From CAZDGK01 sp964505035 (lineage in GTDB: Bacteria > Patescibacteriota > Saccharimonadia > UBA4664), in NCBI GenBank assembly GCA_964505035.1, contig CAZDGK010000036.1:1-11873 (forward strand): a DNA stretch of 11,873 nt, given 5' to 3'. Each line of letters begins with the position of its first letter. Positions within the stretch are counted from its first letter, which is position 1. A program made the translations under genes and the position numbers. The notes below the pieces were generated by a model that was not told where the DNA came from, made no database searches, and was given only the letters and a program-made list of their open reading frames with translations. Shown piece after piece: positions 6,986-11,873 of the stretch.

Positions 6986-7002
6986 ACTATACCATAATAT
7001 GG
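6986..7002 (-). promoter_or_regulatory. Extended -10 promoter and overlapping quasi-palindrome, XRE paralogue 2
   Basis: On the - strand TGGTATAGT (6994-6986) is an extended -10. Predicted start of RNA is near 6979, with a leader of about 36 nt. The quasi-palindrome CCATA-a-TATGG (6992-7002) overlaps its TG motif and could be an operator. The 13 bp ACTATACCATAAT (6986-6998) match the paralogue-1 promoter at 11 of 13 positions. Confidence 0.5.
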
Positions 7003-7019
7003 CCAAAATTGGAGATTTT

Positions 7020-7028
7020 TGCTAAAAT
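7020..7028 (+). promoter_or_regulatory. mnmA: Extended -10 promoter for mnmA
   Basis: TGCTAAAAT fits TGnTATAAT with one mismatch and ends 7 nt before ATG 7036, predicting a leaderless or nearly leaderless mRNA. The alternative is CATAAT at 6993-6998 as -10, with GGAG (7011-7014) as Shine-Dalgarno for ATG 7027, 12 nt away. Confidence 0.45.
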
Positions 7029-7035
7029 GGCCTCG

Positions 7036-8085
7036 ATGAAAACCGTCTATATCGGCCTCAGCGGGGGAGTCGATTCCTCAGTCAGCGCAGCCCTTCTCAA
7101 GCAGCAGGGCTATTCCGTTGTGGGGGCATATATGAAAAACTGGACCGCCGATGTGGCCGGCGTAGCCTGCCCCTGGAAGCAGGATCTAGCAGATGCTCGT
7201 GCCGCCGCCGCCGTGCTCGACATTCCGTTCAAAGTCTTCGATTTCCAGGCTGAGTACAAGCAGCATGTGGTCGACGTCATGGTGGCCGAGTATGCGGCTG
7301 GCCGCACTCCCAATCCCGACGTACTCTGCAATCAAGAGGTCAAGTTCAAGCTATTCCTGGCGGCCGCCCTGGCCGATGGCGCCGACGCCATTGCCACCGG
7401 TCACTATGCCCGCGCGACTGGCCATCGCCTGCACACTGCCCGCGACACTGCCAAGGATCAGACCTACTTCCTCTACCGCCTTACGGCCGGGGCGCTCGAG
7501 CGCACGCTCTTCCCGCTCGGTGAGCTTACCAAGCCCGAGGTTCGCCAGCTGGCCGCCCAGTTTGGCCTGCCCACCGCCACCAAGCCCGACTCGCAGGGCG
7601 TCTGCTTCGTCGGCGAGGTCGGCATGGAGGCCTTCCTGCGCCAGTACCTGCCCACAGCGCCCGGGCCGGTCGTGCTGCGCCGTACCGGCGAGACGATCGG
7701 TACCCACGACGGTGCCGCCTTCTACACCATCGGCCAGCGCCACGGCCTGGGTATCGGCGGGGGCCGGCCATACTATGTGACCGGCAAGGACATGGCTGCC
7801 GGTACGGTCTACGTCACCGACGACCCGGCCGACCTCGAGCTATCCGGCGCCACCTTCACGCTCACAGACGCCAATTGGATCGGCACCGCGCCCGAGCCCG
7901 GTCGCACTTACGGCGCCCGCGTCCGCTACCGCGCCGATCTCATCCCGGCTGCCCTGGAGCCGCTGCCCGATCGCCCCGGCGCCTACCGGGTGCAGCTCGG
8001 CCGCCCCGAGCGGGCCATTTCGCCCGGCCAATCCGCCGTGGTCTACGACGGCGAGCAGGTTTTGGGCGGCGGCCTTATTCAGTAG
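7036..8085 (+). CDS. mnmA: tRNA-specific 2-thiouridylase MnmA
   Basis: MnmA adenylates and then thiolates C2 of U34 in the anticodon of Lys, Glu and Gln tRNAs, using persulfide sulfur that comes from a cysteine desulfurase. From ATG 7036 the protein has 349 residues, close to the usual length. The PP-loop is SGGVDSS (9-15). The FMKNW-like segment is YMKNW. TPNPDVLCNQEVKF carries the first catalytic Cys (98), ATGHYAR is at 120-126, and SQGVCFVGE carries the second Cys (190). GQRHGLGIGGG and the C-terminal SPGQSAVVYDGEQVLGGG are also typical. All key residues are present. In-frame ATG 7027 would add three residues (MAS), and TTG 7009 is less likely. The gene is divergent from an XRE-type regulator, and the desulfurase at 2-907 could feed it. 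Confidence 0.96.
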   Translation: MKTVYIGLSGGVDSSVSAALLKQQGYSVVGAYMKNWTADVAGVACPWKQDLADARAAAAVLDIPFKVFDFQAEYKQHVVDVMVAEYAAGRTPNPDVLCNQEVKFKLFLAAALADGADAIATGHYARATGHRLHTARDTAKDQTYFLYRLTAGALERTLFPLGELTKPEVRQLAAQFGLPTATKPDSQGVCFVGEVGMEAFLRQYLPTAPGPVVLRRTGETIGTHDGAAFYTIGQRHGLGIGGGRPYYVTGKDMAAGTVYVTDDPADLELSGATFTLTDANWIGTAPEPGRTYGARVRYRADLIPAALEPLPDRPGAYRVQLGRPERAISPGQSAVVYDGEQVLGGGLIQ

Positions 8086-8109
8086 CAGCCGCGTTTTGCC
8101 ACCAACCCA

Positions 8110-8137
8110 TTGCACAACTAACCACAAGTGGTATAAT
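8110..8137 (+). promoter_or_regulatory. Promoter of the ribosomal protection gene
   Basis: TTGCAC (8110-8115), a 16-nt spacer and TATAAT (8132-8137), with TGG just before the -10 (extended -10). This is the best + strand promoter in the window. RNA should start near 8144, leaving a leader of about 87 nt before ATG 8231. Confidence 0.72.
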
Positions 8138-8153
8138 AAGCAAAATTAACGCA

Positions 8154-8230
8154 AGAGACAGTTCCCATGAGGCGTCCCAAAACTCCATTCACCCCTATTA
8201 CTCTTACTCCACAAGGGAACTCTTTTGCGT
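8154..8230 (+). promoter_or_regulatory. Structured leader with Shine-Dalgarno-covering helix
   Basis: AGTTCCC (8160-8166) pairs perfectly with GGGAACT (8215-8221). Past one mismatch, 8155-8158 can pair with 8223-8226 (two A-U, two G-U). The 3' strand contains the likely Shine-Dalgarno AAGGGA (8213-8218) of the GTPase gene. The 48-nt loop (8167-8214) begins with an ATG and contains 40 consecutive bases without G (8175-8214), so it should be unstructured. The layout suggests translational control by opening or closing this helix. Confidence 0.45.
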
Positions 8231-8310
8231 ATGCAAACACTCAATCTGGGCATTCTGGCCCACGTCGACGCTGGCAAAACCAGCCTCACGGAGCGTCTGC
8301 TCTTCGATAA
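8167..8310 (+). CDS. Possible leader peptide ORF, overlapping the GTPase start out of frame
   Basis: An ATG directly after the 5' strand of the leader helix opens a 47-codon frame ending at TAA 8308-8310. It starts MRRPKTPFTPITLTPQGN, a basic and Pro/Thr-rich peptide, and overlaps the GTPase gene in another frame. There is no clear Shine-Dalgarno. Known tet(M)-type genes have a short leader peptide upstream, which is why it deserves mention. Translation of it is unproven, and only the roughly 20 codons before the main gene could be under peptide-level selection. Confidence 0.25.
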   Translation: MRRPKTPFTPITLTPQGNSFAYANTQSGHSGPRRRWQNQPHGASALR

Positions 8311-9961
8311 TGGCGCCACTCGCGCCCTGGGCAGCGTCGACCGCGGCACCACCCAAACCGACACCCTAGACCTCGAACGCCAGCGCGGCATCACTATCCG
8401 CACCGCCGTGGCCTCGTTTACGGTTGCCGGCACCATCATCAATATCATCGACACTCCCGGTCACCCCGACTTTATCGCCGAGGTTGAGCGGTCCTTAAGT
8501 GTGCTCGATGGCGCCATTCTGGTAGTGTCGGCCGTCGAGGGCGTGCAGGCCCAAACCCACATCCTCATGCGCGCCCTTACTCGGTTGGCCATCCCTACGC
8601 TCGTGTTCATCAATAAAACCGATCGTGCCGGTGCTGACCCCGATCGTGTGCGGGCCGATATTCGCACCAAGCTCCACGCTGATGCGCCCGTGTATGCCGG
8701 CTCGGCCATTACTGGCGCCGGTGTGGCGGAGCTGACCGCCGCTATCGTGGACCGGCTGCCGCGCGCTGCGGTGGATCCCCACGCTCCGCTATCCGGCCGC
8801 GTTTTCAAGATCGAGCGCGATCCAGCTGGCCACAAGATCGCCTACGCGCGGTTGTTCGCGGGCGCCATCCATCCGCGCGACCGTGTGCCGTTTGGCGCTG
8901 GCTACGCCGCTCGTGTCACTGCCGTCCAGACAGTCGGCACCATCGTCAAGCTCTCGGGTCTCGCTGAGGTCCAGGTTGGTGATGCGCTCGGTCAGGCCAC
9001 CGGCCCTGCCACTCGGCAGTTTGCTCCACCCACTCTGGAGTCGGTCGTCGTGCCTCAGCACCCGTCCGACAGTGGCGCCCTGCATGTGGCGCTCAGTTTG
9101 CTAGCCGAGCAAGACCCGCTCATCAACCTGCGCCAGGACGACGTCCGCGGGGAAATCTCCGTTTCGCTCTATGGCGAGGTTCAAAAAGAGGTCATCGCCG
9201 ACACGCTAGCTAGCAGCTACGGCCTGGCCGTCAACTTCCAGCCCAGCACCACCATCTGCGTGGAGCGTCCTGCCGGCACCGGCACCGCCCTCGAAAGCGG
9301 CCAGCGCGGCGACCCGTTCCTGGCTACTGTTGGCCTGCGTGTCGAGCCGGCCCCGATCGGTAGCGGCCTGCGTTACCAGTGTGATCCCAGCGTTGCCGGC
9401 ACTATGCCAGCCGCTTTCTTTAAGGCTGTCGAGGACACCGTGCATCAGACGCTGCAGCAAGGCCTCAGCGGCTGGCAAGTCACCGACTGCCTGGTTACGC
9501 TCACCCACACCGGCTATTTGCCGCGCCAGAGTCACGCCCACGCCCGGTTCGACAAGAGCATGTCGAGCACCGGCGCCGACTTCCGCGGCCTCACCCCGTT
9601 GGTGCTCATGGACGCGCTCAAACAAGCGCGTACCGTCGTCTGCGAACCGCTGCATCACTTCCGGCTGGACGCCCCGGCCGACACGCTCGCACACCTGCTG
9701 CCGGTATTGGCCGGGTTACGCGCCGTCGTCAGTACCACCATGCCGCAGGGAGACAGCTGCGTGCTCGAGGGCGAAATCCCGGCCGCTCAGGTTCACCAGC
9801 TCCAGCAGCGGCTTCCGGGCCTGTCGCGCGGTCAGGCCGTGCTCGACACCCAATTCGACCACTACGAGCCCGTGCCTGGCAGTCCGCCAGTCCGCCCTCG
9901 CACCGACCACAATCCGCTCGATCGGAAGGAGTACCTTTTGCACGTTACTCGCCGCGTCTAA
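8231..9961 (+). CDS. Otr(A)/Tet(M)-type ribosomal protection GTPase
   Basis: An EF-G paralogue of the family that binds the ribosome and dislodges tetracyclines; here probably chromosomal. It has 576 residues from ATG 8231 (TTG 8225 is the alternative). The G domain has AHVDAGKT (10-17), ERQRGITI, DTPGH (74-78), NKTD (128-131) and GSAITG (157-162). A domain II follows (GRVFKIERDPAGH), then YGEVQKEVI and a domain IV with GLSGWQVTDCLVTLTHTGY. The loop region YLPRQSHAHARFDKSMSST is longer than the YYSPVS of Tet(M), and the tail RPRTDHNPLDRKEYLLHV resembles actinobacterial Otr(A)-like proteins. The protein is shorter than Tet(M) (639) mainly because a roughly 50-residue stretch between RADIRTKL and the G5 motif is missing. 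Resistance function is an inference from family. Confidence 0.9.
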   Translation: MQTLNLGILAHVDAGKTSLTERLLFDNGATRALGSVDRGTTQTDTLDLERQRGITIRTAVASFTVAGTIINIIDTPGHPDFIAEVERSLSVLDGAILVVSAVEGVQAQTHILMRALTRLAIPTLVFINKTDRAGADPDRVRADIRTKLHADAPVYAGSAITGAGVAELTAAIVDRLPRAAVDPHAPLSGRVFKIERDPAGHKIAYARLFAGAIHPRDRVPFGAGYAARVTAVQTVGTIVKLSGLAEVQVGDALGQATGPATRQFAPPTLESVVVPQHPSDSGALHVALSLLAEQDPLINLRQDDVRGEISVSLYGEVQKEVIADTLASSYGLAVNFQPSTTICVERPAGTGTALESGQRGDPFLATVGLRVEPAPIGSGLRYQCDPSVAGTMPAAFFKAVEDTVHQTLQQGLSGWQVTDCLVTLTHTGYLPRQSHAHARFDKSMSSTGADFRGLTPLVLMDALKQARTVVCEPLHHFRLDAPADTLAHLLPVLAGLRAVVSTTMPQGDSCVLEGEIPAAQVHQLQQRLPGLSRGQAVLDTQFDHYEPVPGSPPVRPRTDHNPLDRKEYLLHVTRRV

Positions 9962-9966
9962 GCAAC

Positions 9967-10001
9967 AAAAAGTGGGGCCACCGCGTATGGGCGGTGGCCC
10001 C
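9967..10001 (-). terminator. Rho-independent terminator after the deoxyribosyltransferase-like gene
   Basis: A perfect 11-bp stem (arms 9974-9984 and 9991-10001, GGGGCCACCGC and its complement) with a 6-nt loop is followed on the - strand, after a C and an A, by T5 (9971-9967). It lies 15 nt beyond the - strand stop at 10016 and 13 nt after the + strand GTPase stop, so it may serve both genes. Confidence 0.8.
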
Positions 10002-10015
10002 TGGGATCATGCCTG

Positions 10016-10510
10016 TCACTGGCTCGCTGTTAGCTGGTACATCAGCCACTCCTCCGCCTCCTCGAGGCTTCGGAAGTACGGCTGCCGGCCGTGGAAGTCG
10101 AGGCTCAGTTCACGGGCAATGCCCGTCAGTACCTTGCGGGCCCGGCTCGCCTCATCAAACTTGGCGAGGTCGAGCACTACGGCGGTCCGCTCCGGGTGCG
10201 AGTAGGCGTACTTGCCAATCTCGAACATCGAAGTCGGCCCCAGTAGCTGGCTCTTGTACTGGGTTACATCAGGGTGTTCATCGGGGCGGGATTCGGCGAC
10301 GAGCGGGCAGACATAGATCAGCACGATCGTGTTGGGGTCCCGCTTCTGATCTTCCTCCCGTTGCTGGTCCCACTGGGTCCAGGGCTCGCCGGGTGGCAGA
10401 TGCGGATTGATGATCTGTTCGGGCTTCACCCCTCGTTTCACCAAGCGTTCGATCAACTCGGCTCGCCAGGTGGTGCCGGAGGTGGTTCCACCCAGAAATA
10501 CTTGTCGCAT
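10016..10510 (-). CDS. Nucleoside 2-deoxyribosyltransferase-like protein
   Basis: A 164-residue protein of the small Rossmann-like family that includes Nuc_deoxyri_tr2 and related bacterial proteins, which act on nucleosides or nucleotides by N-glycosidic bond chemistry. Marks are the N-terminal strand and glycine turn MRQVFLGGTTSGTTWR, NPHLPPGEPWTQWDQQREED, the buried strand NTIVLIYVCP, SMFEIGKYAYSHPERTAVVLD with the expected catalytic Glu97, and a C-terminal helix LEEAEEWLMYQL. ATG 10510 is chosen because GAGGTG lies about 6 nt upstream; an in-frame GTG at 10519 lies within that ribosome site. The enzyme's true substrate cannot be read from the sequence. The neighbouring Nudix gene is also nucleotide-related, but the two are separated by a DinB-like gene. 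Confidence 0.8.
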   Translation of the reverse strand: MRQVFLGGTTSGTTWRAELIERLVKRGVKPEQIINPHLPPGEPWTQWDQQREEDQKRDPNTIVLIYVCPLVAESRPDEHPDVTQYKSQLLGPTSMFEIGKYAYSHPERTAVVLDLAKFDEASRARKVLTGIARELSLDFHGRQPYFRSLEEAEEWLMYQLTASQ

Positions 10511-10545
10511 ATTACTCACCTCGTTTCAGGTTGCGACACCTATAC

Positions 10546-10551
10546 AATATA
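10546..10551 (-). promoter_or_regulatory. Possible -10 of the deoxyribosyltransferase-like gene
   Basis: TATATT on the - strand, about 36 nt before the start codon, with no clear -35. It sits in the AT-rich part of an otherwise unremarkable 83-nt gap downstream of the DinB-like gene. Confidence 0.35.
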
Positions 10552-10593
10552 CTAAAACAGCCAAAATGTCCACCAGGCGGTTCCCGGCGTCGT

Positions 10594-11079
10594 CTACAGC
10601 GCCCAGTTGCGCCGAAATCCGGCAGGCAGCTCGTACCCGGCCAGGGTGAAGTACGAGATGAGCTGCCCCAGATGCATCCGCTCATGCTCCATCAGGCTGG
10701 CTATATGAATGGCCAGGGCCTTGTCGCCGTCTGGCCACTTGATCACCGCCTCGGCACTACCGGCGCGGTTGAGAGCCGCCAGCCACAATGCGTCAGCCGT
10801 ATCGAGAAATTTACCAATCGTCTCGCCGCTCGTAGCCTCATCTTTCCCGGGCAGGTCCTTTGAGCCAAACCAGCCAAAGTCCATCCGGCCCTCTTGCACG
10901 GCCTTCGTATACACCAGCTGGCTTCGGGCCGCGCAGTTAAACTGGTAGTACAGCGGCTGCCACTTGTCGCCCTCTGGCCGGAACATCAGCTGGTCGTCGT
11001 GCAGGCTCTGCAGCACCTCGCGCGTCTCGCCTCGCGTAAATTCCCACCGGTCAATCAATTGCTCAAGCAGTGTCTTCAT
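10594..11079 (-). CDS. DinB-like four-helix protein
   Basis: A 161-residue protein of the DinB/YfiT-like metal-binding four-helix superfamily. These proteins often act as thiol-dependent transferases or stress proteins, but most are uncharacterised. The N-terminal helix MKTLLEQLIDRWEFTRGETREVL, the turn LMFRPEGDKWQPLYYQFN, and the C-terminal HxxxH helix LMEHERMHLGQLISYF (His132, His136) fit the family. The first metal-ligand His, usually in the helix after the W-x-P region, is not present; Asn48 and Cys49 lie where it would be expected. Start ATG 11079 is chosen because domain homology begins here and a -10 hexamer lies just upstream. The frame stays open to 11343, but that part runs through the hairpins and terminator and does not look like protein. 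Confidence 0.78.
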   Translation of the reverse strand: MKTLLEQLIDRWEFTRGETREVLQSLHDDQLMFRPEGDKWQPLYYQFNCAARSQLVYTKAVQEGRMDFGWFGSKDLPGKDEATSGETIGKFLDTADALWLAALNRAGSAEAVIKWPDGDKALAIHIASLMEHERMHLGQLISYFTLAGYELPAGFRRNWAL

Positions 11080-11085
11080 ACTGCC

Positions 11086-11091
11086 AGTATA
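11086..11091 (-). promoter_or_regulatory. -10 element of the DinB-like gene
   Basis: TATACT on the - strand, 6 nt (ggcagt) before ATG 11079, with no Shine-Dalgarno in between and no clear -35. It predicts a leaderless mRNA, separate from the terminated transcript upstream. Confidence 0.45.
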
Positions 11092-11100
11092 CGCGTCTAT

Positions 11101-11130
11101 AAAAAGAGGGCCCCCGGCTTGCGCCGGGGG
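11101..11130 (-). terminator. Rho-independent terminator with GCAA tetraloop
   Basis: On the - strand an 8-bp perfect stem CCCCCGGC/GCCGGGGG (11130-11123 and 11118-11111) is capped by GCAA, a GNRA tetraloop. CCCTC and then T5 (11105-11101) follow. It lies upstream of the DinB-like gene, so it ends a transcript coming from the interval 11131-11330 or from the Nudix gene. Confidence 0.85.
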
Positions 11131-11328
11131 AAGGAGGGCAGAACTCTTGGAGACGGCCGCCGTGCGGCAGGCCGCCTCTTTGTACTCTCCTGTTCGGGTA
11201 CGGGTTGCGCCCTCAGGCGTCTGACATCGTACCCAGTACACCGGGCGAAAGGGGTCAGCGTCCGTGTGTCGCAAACGAGATCTGGGATCAGATTCTGTCG
11301 ACGACACCCTGACATATCGCTCGGATCC
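11101..11328 (-). ncRNA. Candidate structured non-coding RNA or regulatory leader, unknown family
   Basis: The 302-nt gap between the DinB-like and Nudix genes carries a strong promoter, a terminator and nested stems on the - strand. Domain I (11313-11254): GTCAG/CTGAC (11313-11309 with 11258-11254) and GTGTCG/CGACAC (11307-11302 with 11271-11266) around a hairpin ATCTG-atcc-CAGAT (11293-11280). Domain II (11239-11182): GTACT/AGTAC and GGGTACG/CGTACCC around CGCC-tgag-GGCG (11219-11208). Domain III (11173-11155): seven pairs with one bulged base and loop GCAC. The terminator hairpin closes it. The interval has no convincing coding content. It does not show the key motifs of SRP RNA, RNase P, tmRNA, T-box or TPP riboswitches as I know them. 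It could be a free small RNA, or a leader controlling the DinB-like gene by attenuation. Confidence 0.55.
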
Positions 11329-11333
11329 TCTAT

Positions 11334-11362
11334 ATACTAACACAAGTTGTTATTTATGTCAA
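11334..11362 (-). promoter_or_regulatory. Promoter of the candidate RNA
   Basis: Perfect TTGACA (11362-11357), a 17-nt spacer and TAGTAT (11339-11334), with TGT directly before the hexamer (extended -10). It starts 20 nt beyond the Nudix stop codon. Predicted RNA start is near 11328. This is the strongest - strand promoter seen in the window. Confidence 0.72.
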
Positions 11363-11381
11363 CTGTTTTTTACAATAATCT

Positions 11382-11873
11382 CTAGAATTCTTCCGGCGCA
11401 ATCTGTTGGCGTAGTTCCACAAATCGCTCACTGCCGTCCAAAATCCCCAGTTCTGCGTCAAAGCTAGCGAAGACTTTGTCCTGCCCACGGGCTTCGTCCT
11501 GGCTCATCCAGACGTTGCGCCCGCCCTCGAACGCCTCCATCAGCTCGCCCCGCACATTGGTACAATGCACAACGAAAAACAATTTGTCCTCCAGCATATC
11601 GCCGGTCGCTGCCTGCACGGCGTGCTCGTGGTATAGGCCAGCCACTCGGTGGTCGGCCTCCAGGCCGGTTTCCTCCATCAGTTCCCGGGCCGCCGTCTGT
11701 GGAATGGTCTCACCCCAGCGCATCTTGCCGCTCGGCAGTCCCCAGAAGCCGTAATACGGCTGCTTGAGCCGCTGCTGGAACAGGAACTCGCGCGCGCCGT
11801 CCCGCTCCCGCTCAATCGCCAGCAGCACCGCCGCCTTGGGCTGCCGCTCCACCGTGTTGTTGTCGGTATCCAG
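11382..11873 (-). CDS. Nudix hydrolase, 5' end outside the window
   Basis: A hydrolase for nucleoside diphosphates linked to another moiety; the substrate is not defined here. The Nudix box fits GX5EX7REUXEEXGU exactly: GKMRWGETIPQTAARELMEETGL. Before it come AAVLLAIERERDG and LKQPYYGFWGLPSG, typical of the family's first strands. After it come YHEHAV and KLFFVVHCTNVRGEL. The C-terminus ends at TAG (11384-11382). A GTG at 11852 could be a start, but the frame is open upstream to the window edge (LDTDNNT precedes it) and has no Shine-Dalgarno there, so the gene probably continues beyond the window. Confidence 0.9.
   Translation of the reverse strand: MDTDNNTVERQPKAAVLLAIERERDGAREFLFQQRLKQPYYGFWGLPSGKMRWGETIPQTAARELMEETGLEADHRVAGLYHEHAVQAATGDMLEDKLFFVVHCTNVRGELMEAFEGGRNVWMSQDEARGQDKVFASFDAELGILDGSERFVELRQQIAPEEF

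Noticed and set aside
9206..9694. 162-codon antisense ORF inside the ribosomal protection gene
   Set aside because: Long antisense frames are common in GC-rich genes with C/G-rich third positions; this one lacks a ribosome site and any recognisable motif.
9330..10205. 291-codon + strand ORF running past the GTPase stop
   Set aside because: Out-of-frame shadow of the GTPase continuing antisense through the deoxyribosyltransferase-like gene and its terminator; composition is not protein-like.
11101..11328. Candidate RNA as SRP RNA, RNase P RNA, tmRNA, 6S RNA or TPP riboswitch
   Set aside because: No SRP GGAAGGAAGCAGC-type motif, no RNase P conserved core, no tmRNA tag, no single long 6S-like hairpin. 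The CTGAGGGCGCAACCC stretch only superficially recalls TPP elements. A covariance-model search would be decisive.
11080..11343. In-frame extension of the DinB-like ORF upstream to 11343
   Set aside because: The extra 88 residues cover the GNRA-capped terminator and the stem domains, have Arg/Thr-rich non-protein-like composition, and lie outside the DinB fold. A -10 element sits just before ATG 11079.
1..11873. UGA reassignment (SR1/Gracilibacteria code)
   Set aside because: UGA ends the DUF218 gene inside an ATGA coupling and ends the deoxyribosyltransferase-like gene 15 nt before its terminator hairpin. No conserved Gly or Trp position is encoded by TGA.
1..11873. Mobile element, CRISPR array, tRNA or rRNA
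   Set aside because: I saw no transposase, integrase, terminal inverted repeats with target duplication, regularly spaced repeats or tRNA-like cloverleaf with a T-loop in any intergenic gap.

Overview
The window is GC-rich and gene-dense, with short intergenic gaps, standard stop codons (UGA is used as a stop twice) and no mobile element, tRNA, rRNA or CRISPR array that I can see. The gene set suggests a candidate-phyla-radiation bacterium (Patescibacteria), most plausibly Saccharibacteria. It includes compact lineage-odd regulators, a CvpA-CAP fusion, a surface protein with the Cys-(x)n-PTxxE-(x)n-CF type of segment, a DUF218/YdcF protein, and MnmA with a stand-alone cysteine desulfurase. 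This placement is an inference from gene style and not from a marker gene.

Left part (1-2498, + strand): the 3' end of a cysteine desulfurase gene, then a DUF218/YdcF-like membrane-anchored protein that overlaps by ATGA with a CvpA-like membrane domain fused to a CAP domain. The middle left is on the - strand (2510-6006). A signal-peptide-bearing Ig-like surface protein anchored by a C-terminal TM segment overlaps a membrane histidine kinase by 17 nt. A small XRE-type regulator with its own promoter and terminator lies beyond the kinase. No response regulator is visible.

Centre (6124-9961): a small unknown protein, then a second XRE-type regulator paralogous to the first. The second regulator is divergent from mnmA (tRNA U34 2-thiolation, which needs sulfur from a cysteine desulfurase such as the one at the left edge). 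Next comes an Otr(A)/Tet-type ribosomal protection GTPase, preceded by a leader with an out-of-frame short ORF and a helix that can cover the Shine-Dalgarno sequence.

Right part (10016-11873, - strand): a nucleoside 2-deoxyribosyltransferase-like protein, a DinB-like protein, a roughly 228-nt intergenic transcript candidate, and the C-terminal part of a Nudix hydrolase. The transcript candidate has its own -35/-10 promoter, at least three stem domains and a GNRA-capped terminator. It is the strongest candidate for something undescribed.

Promoters here are mostly of the extended -10 type (TGnTAnnnT). Three genes (YdcF-like, mnmA and DinB-like) have a -10 hexamer only 6-7 nt before the likely start codon, which suggests leaderless mRNAs. 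Several - strand genes end in strong hairpins followed by T-tracts.
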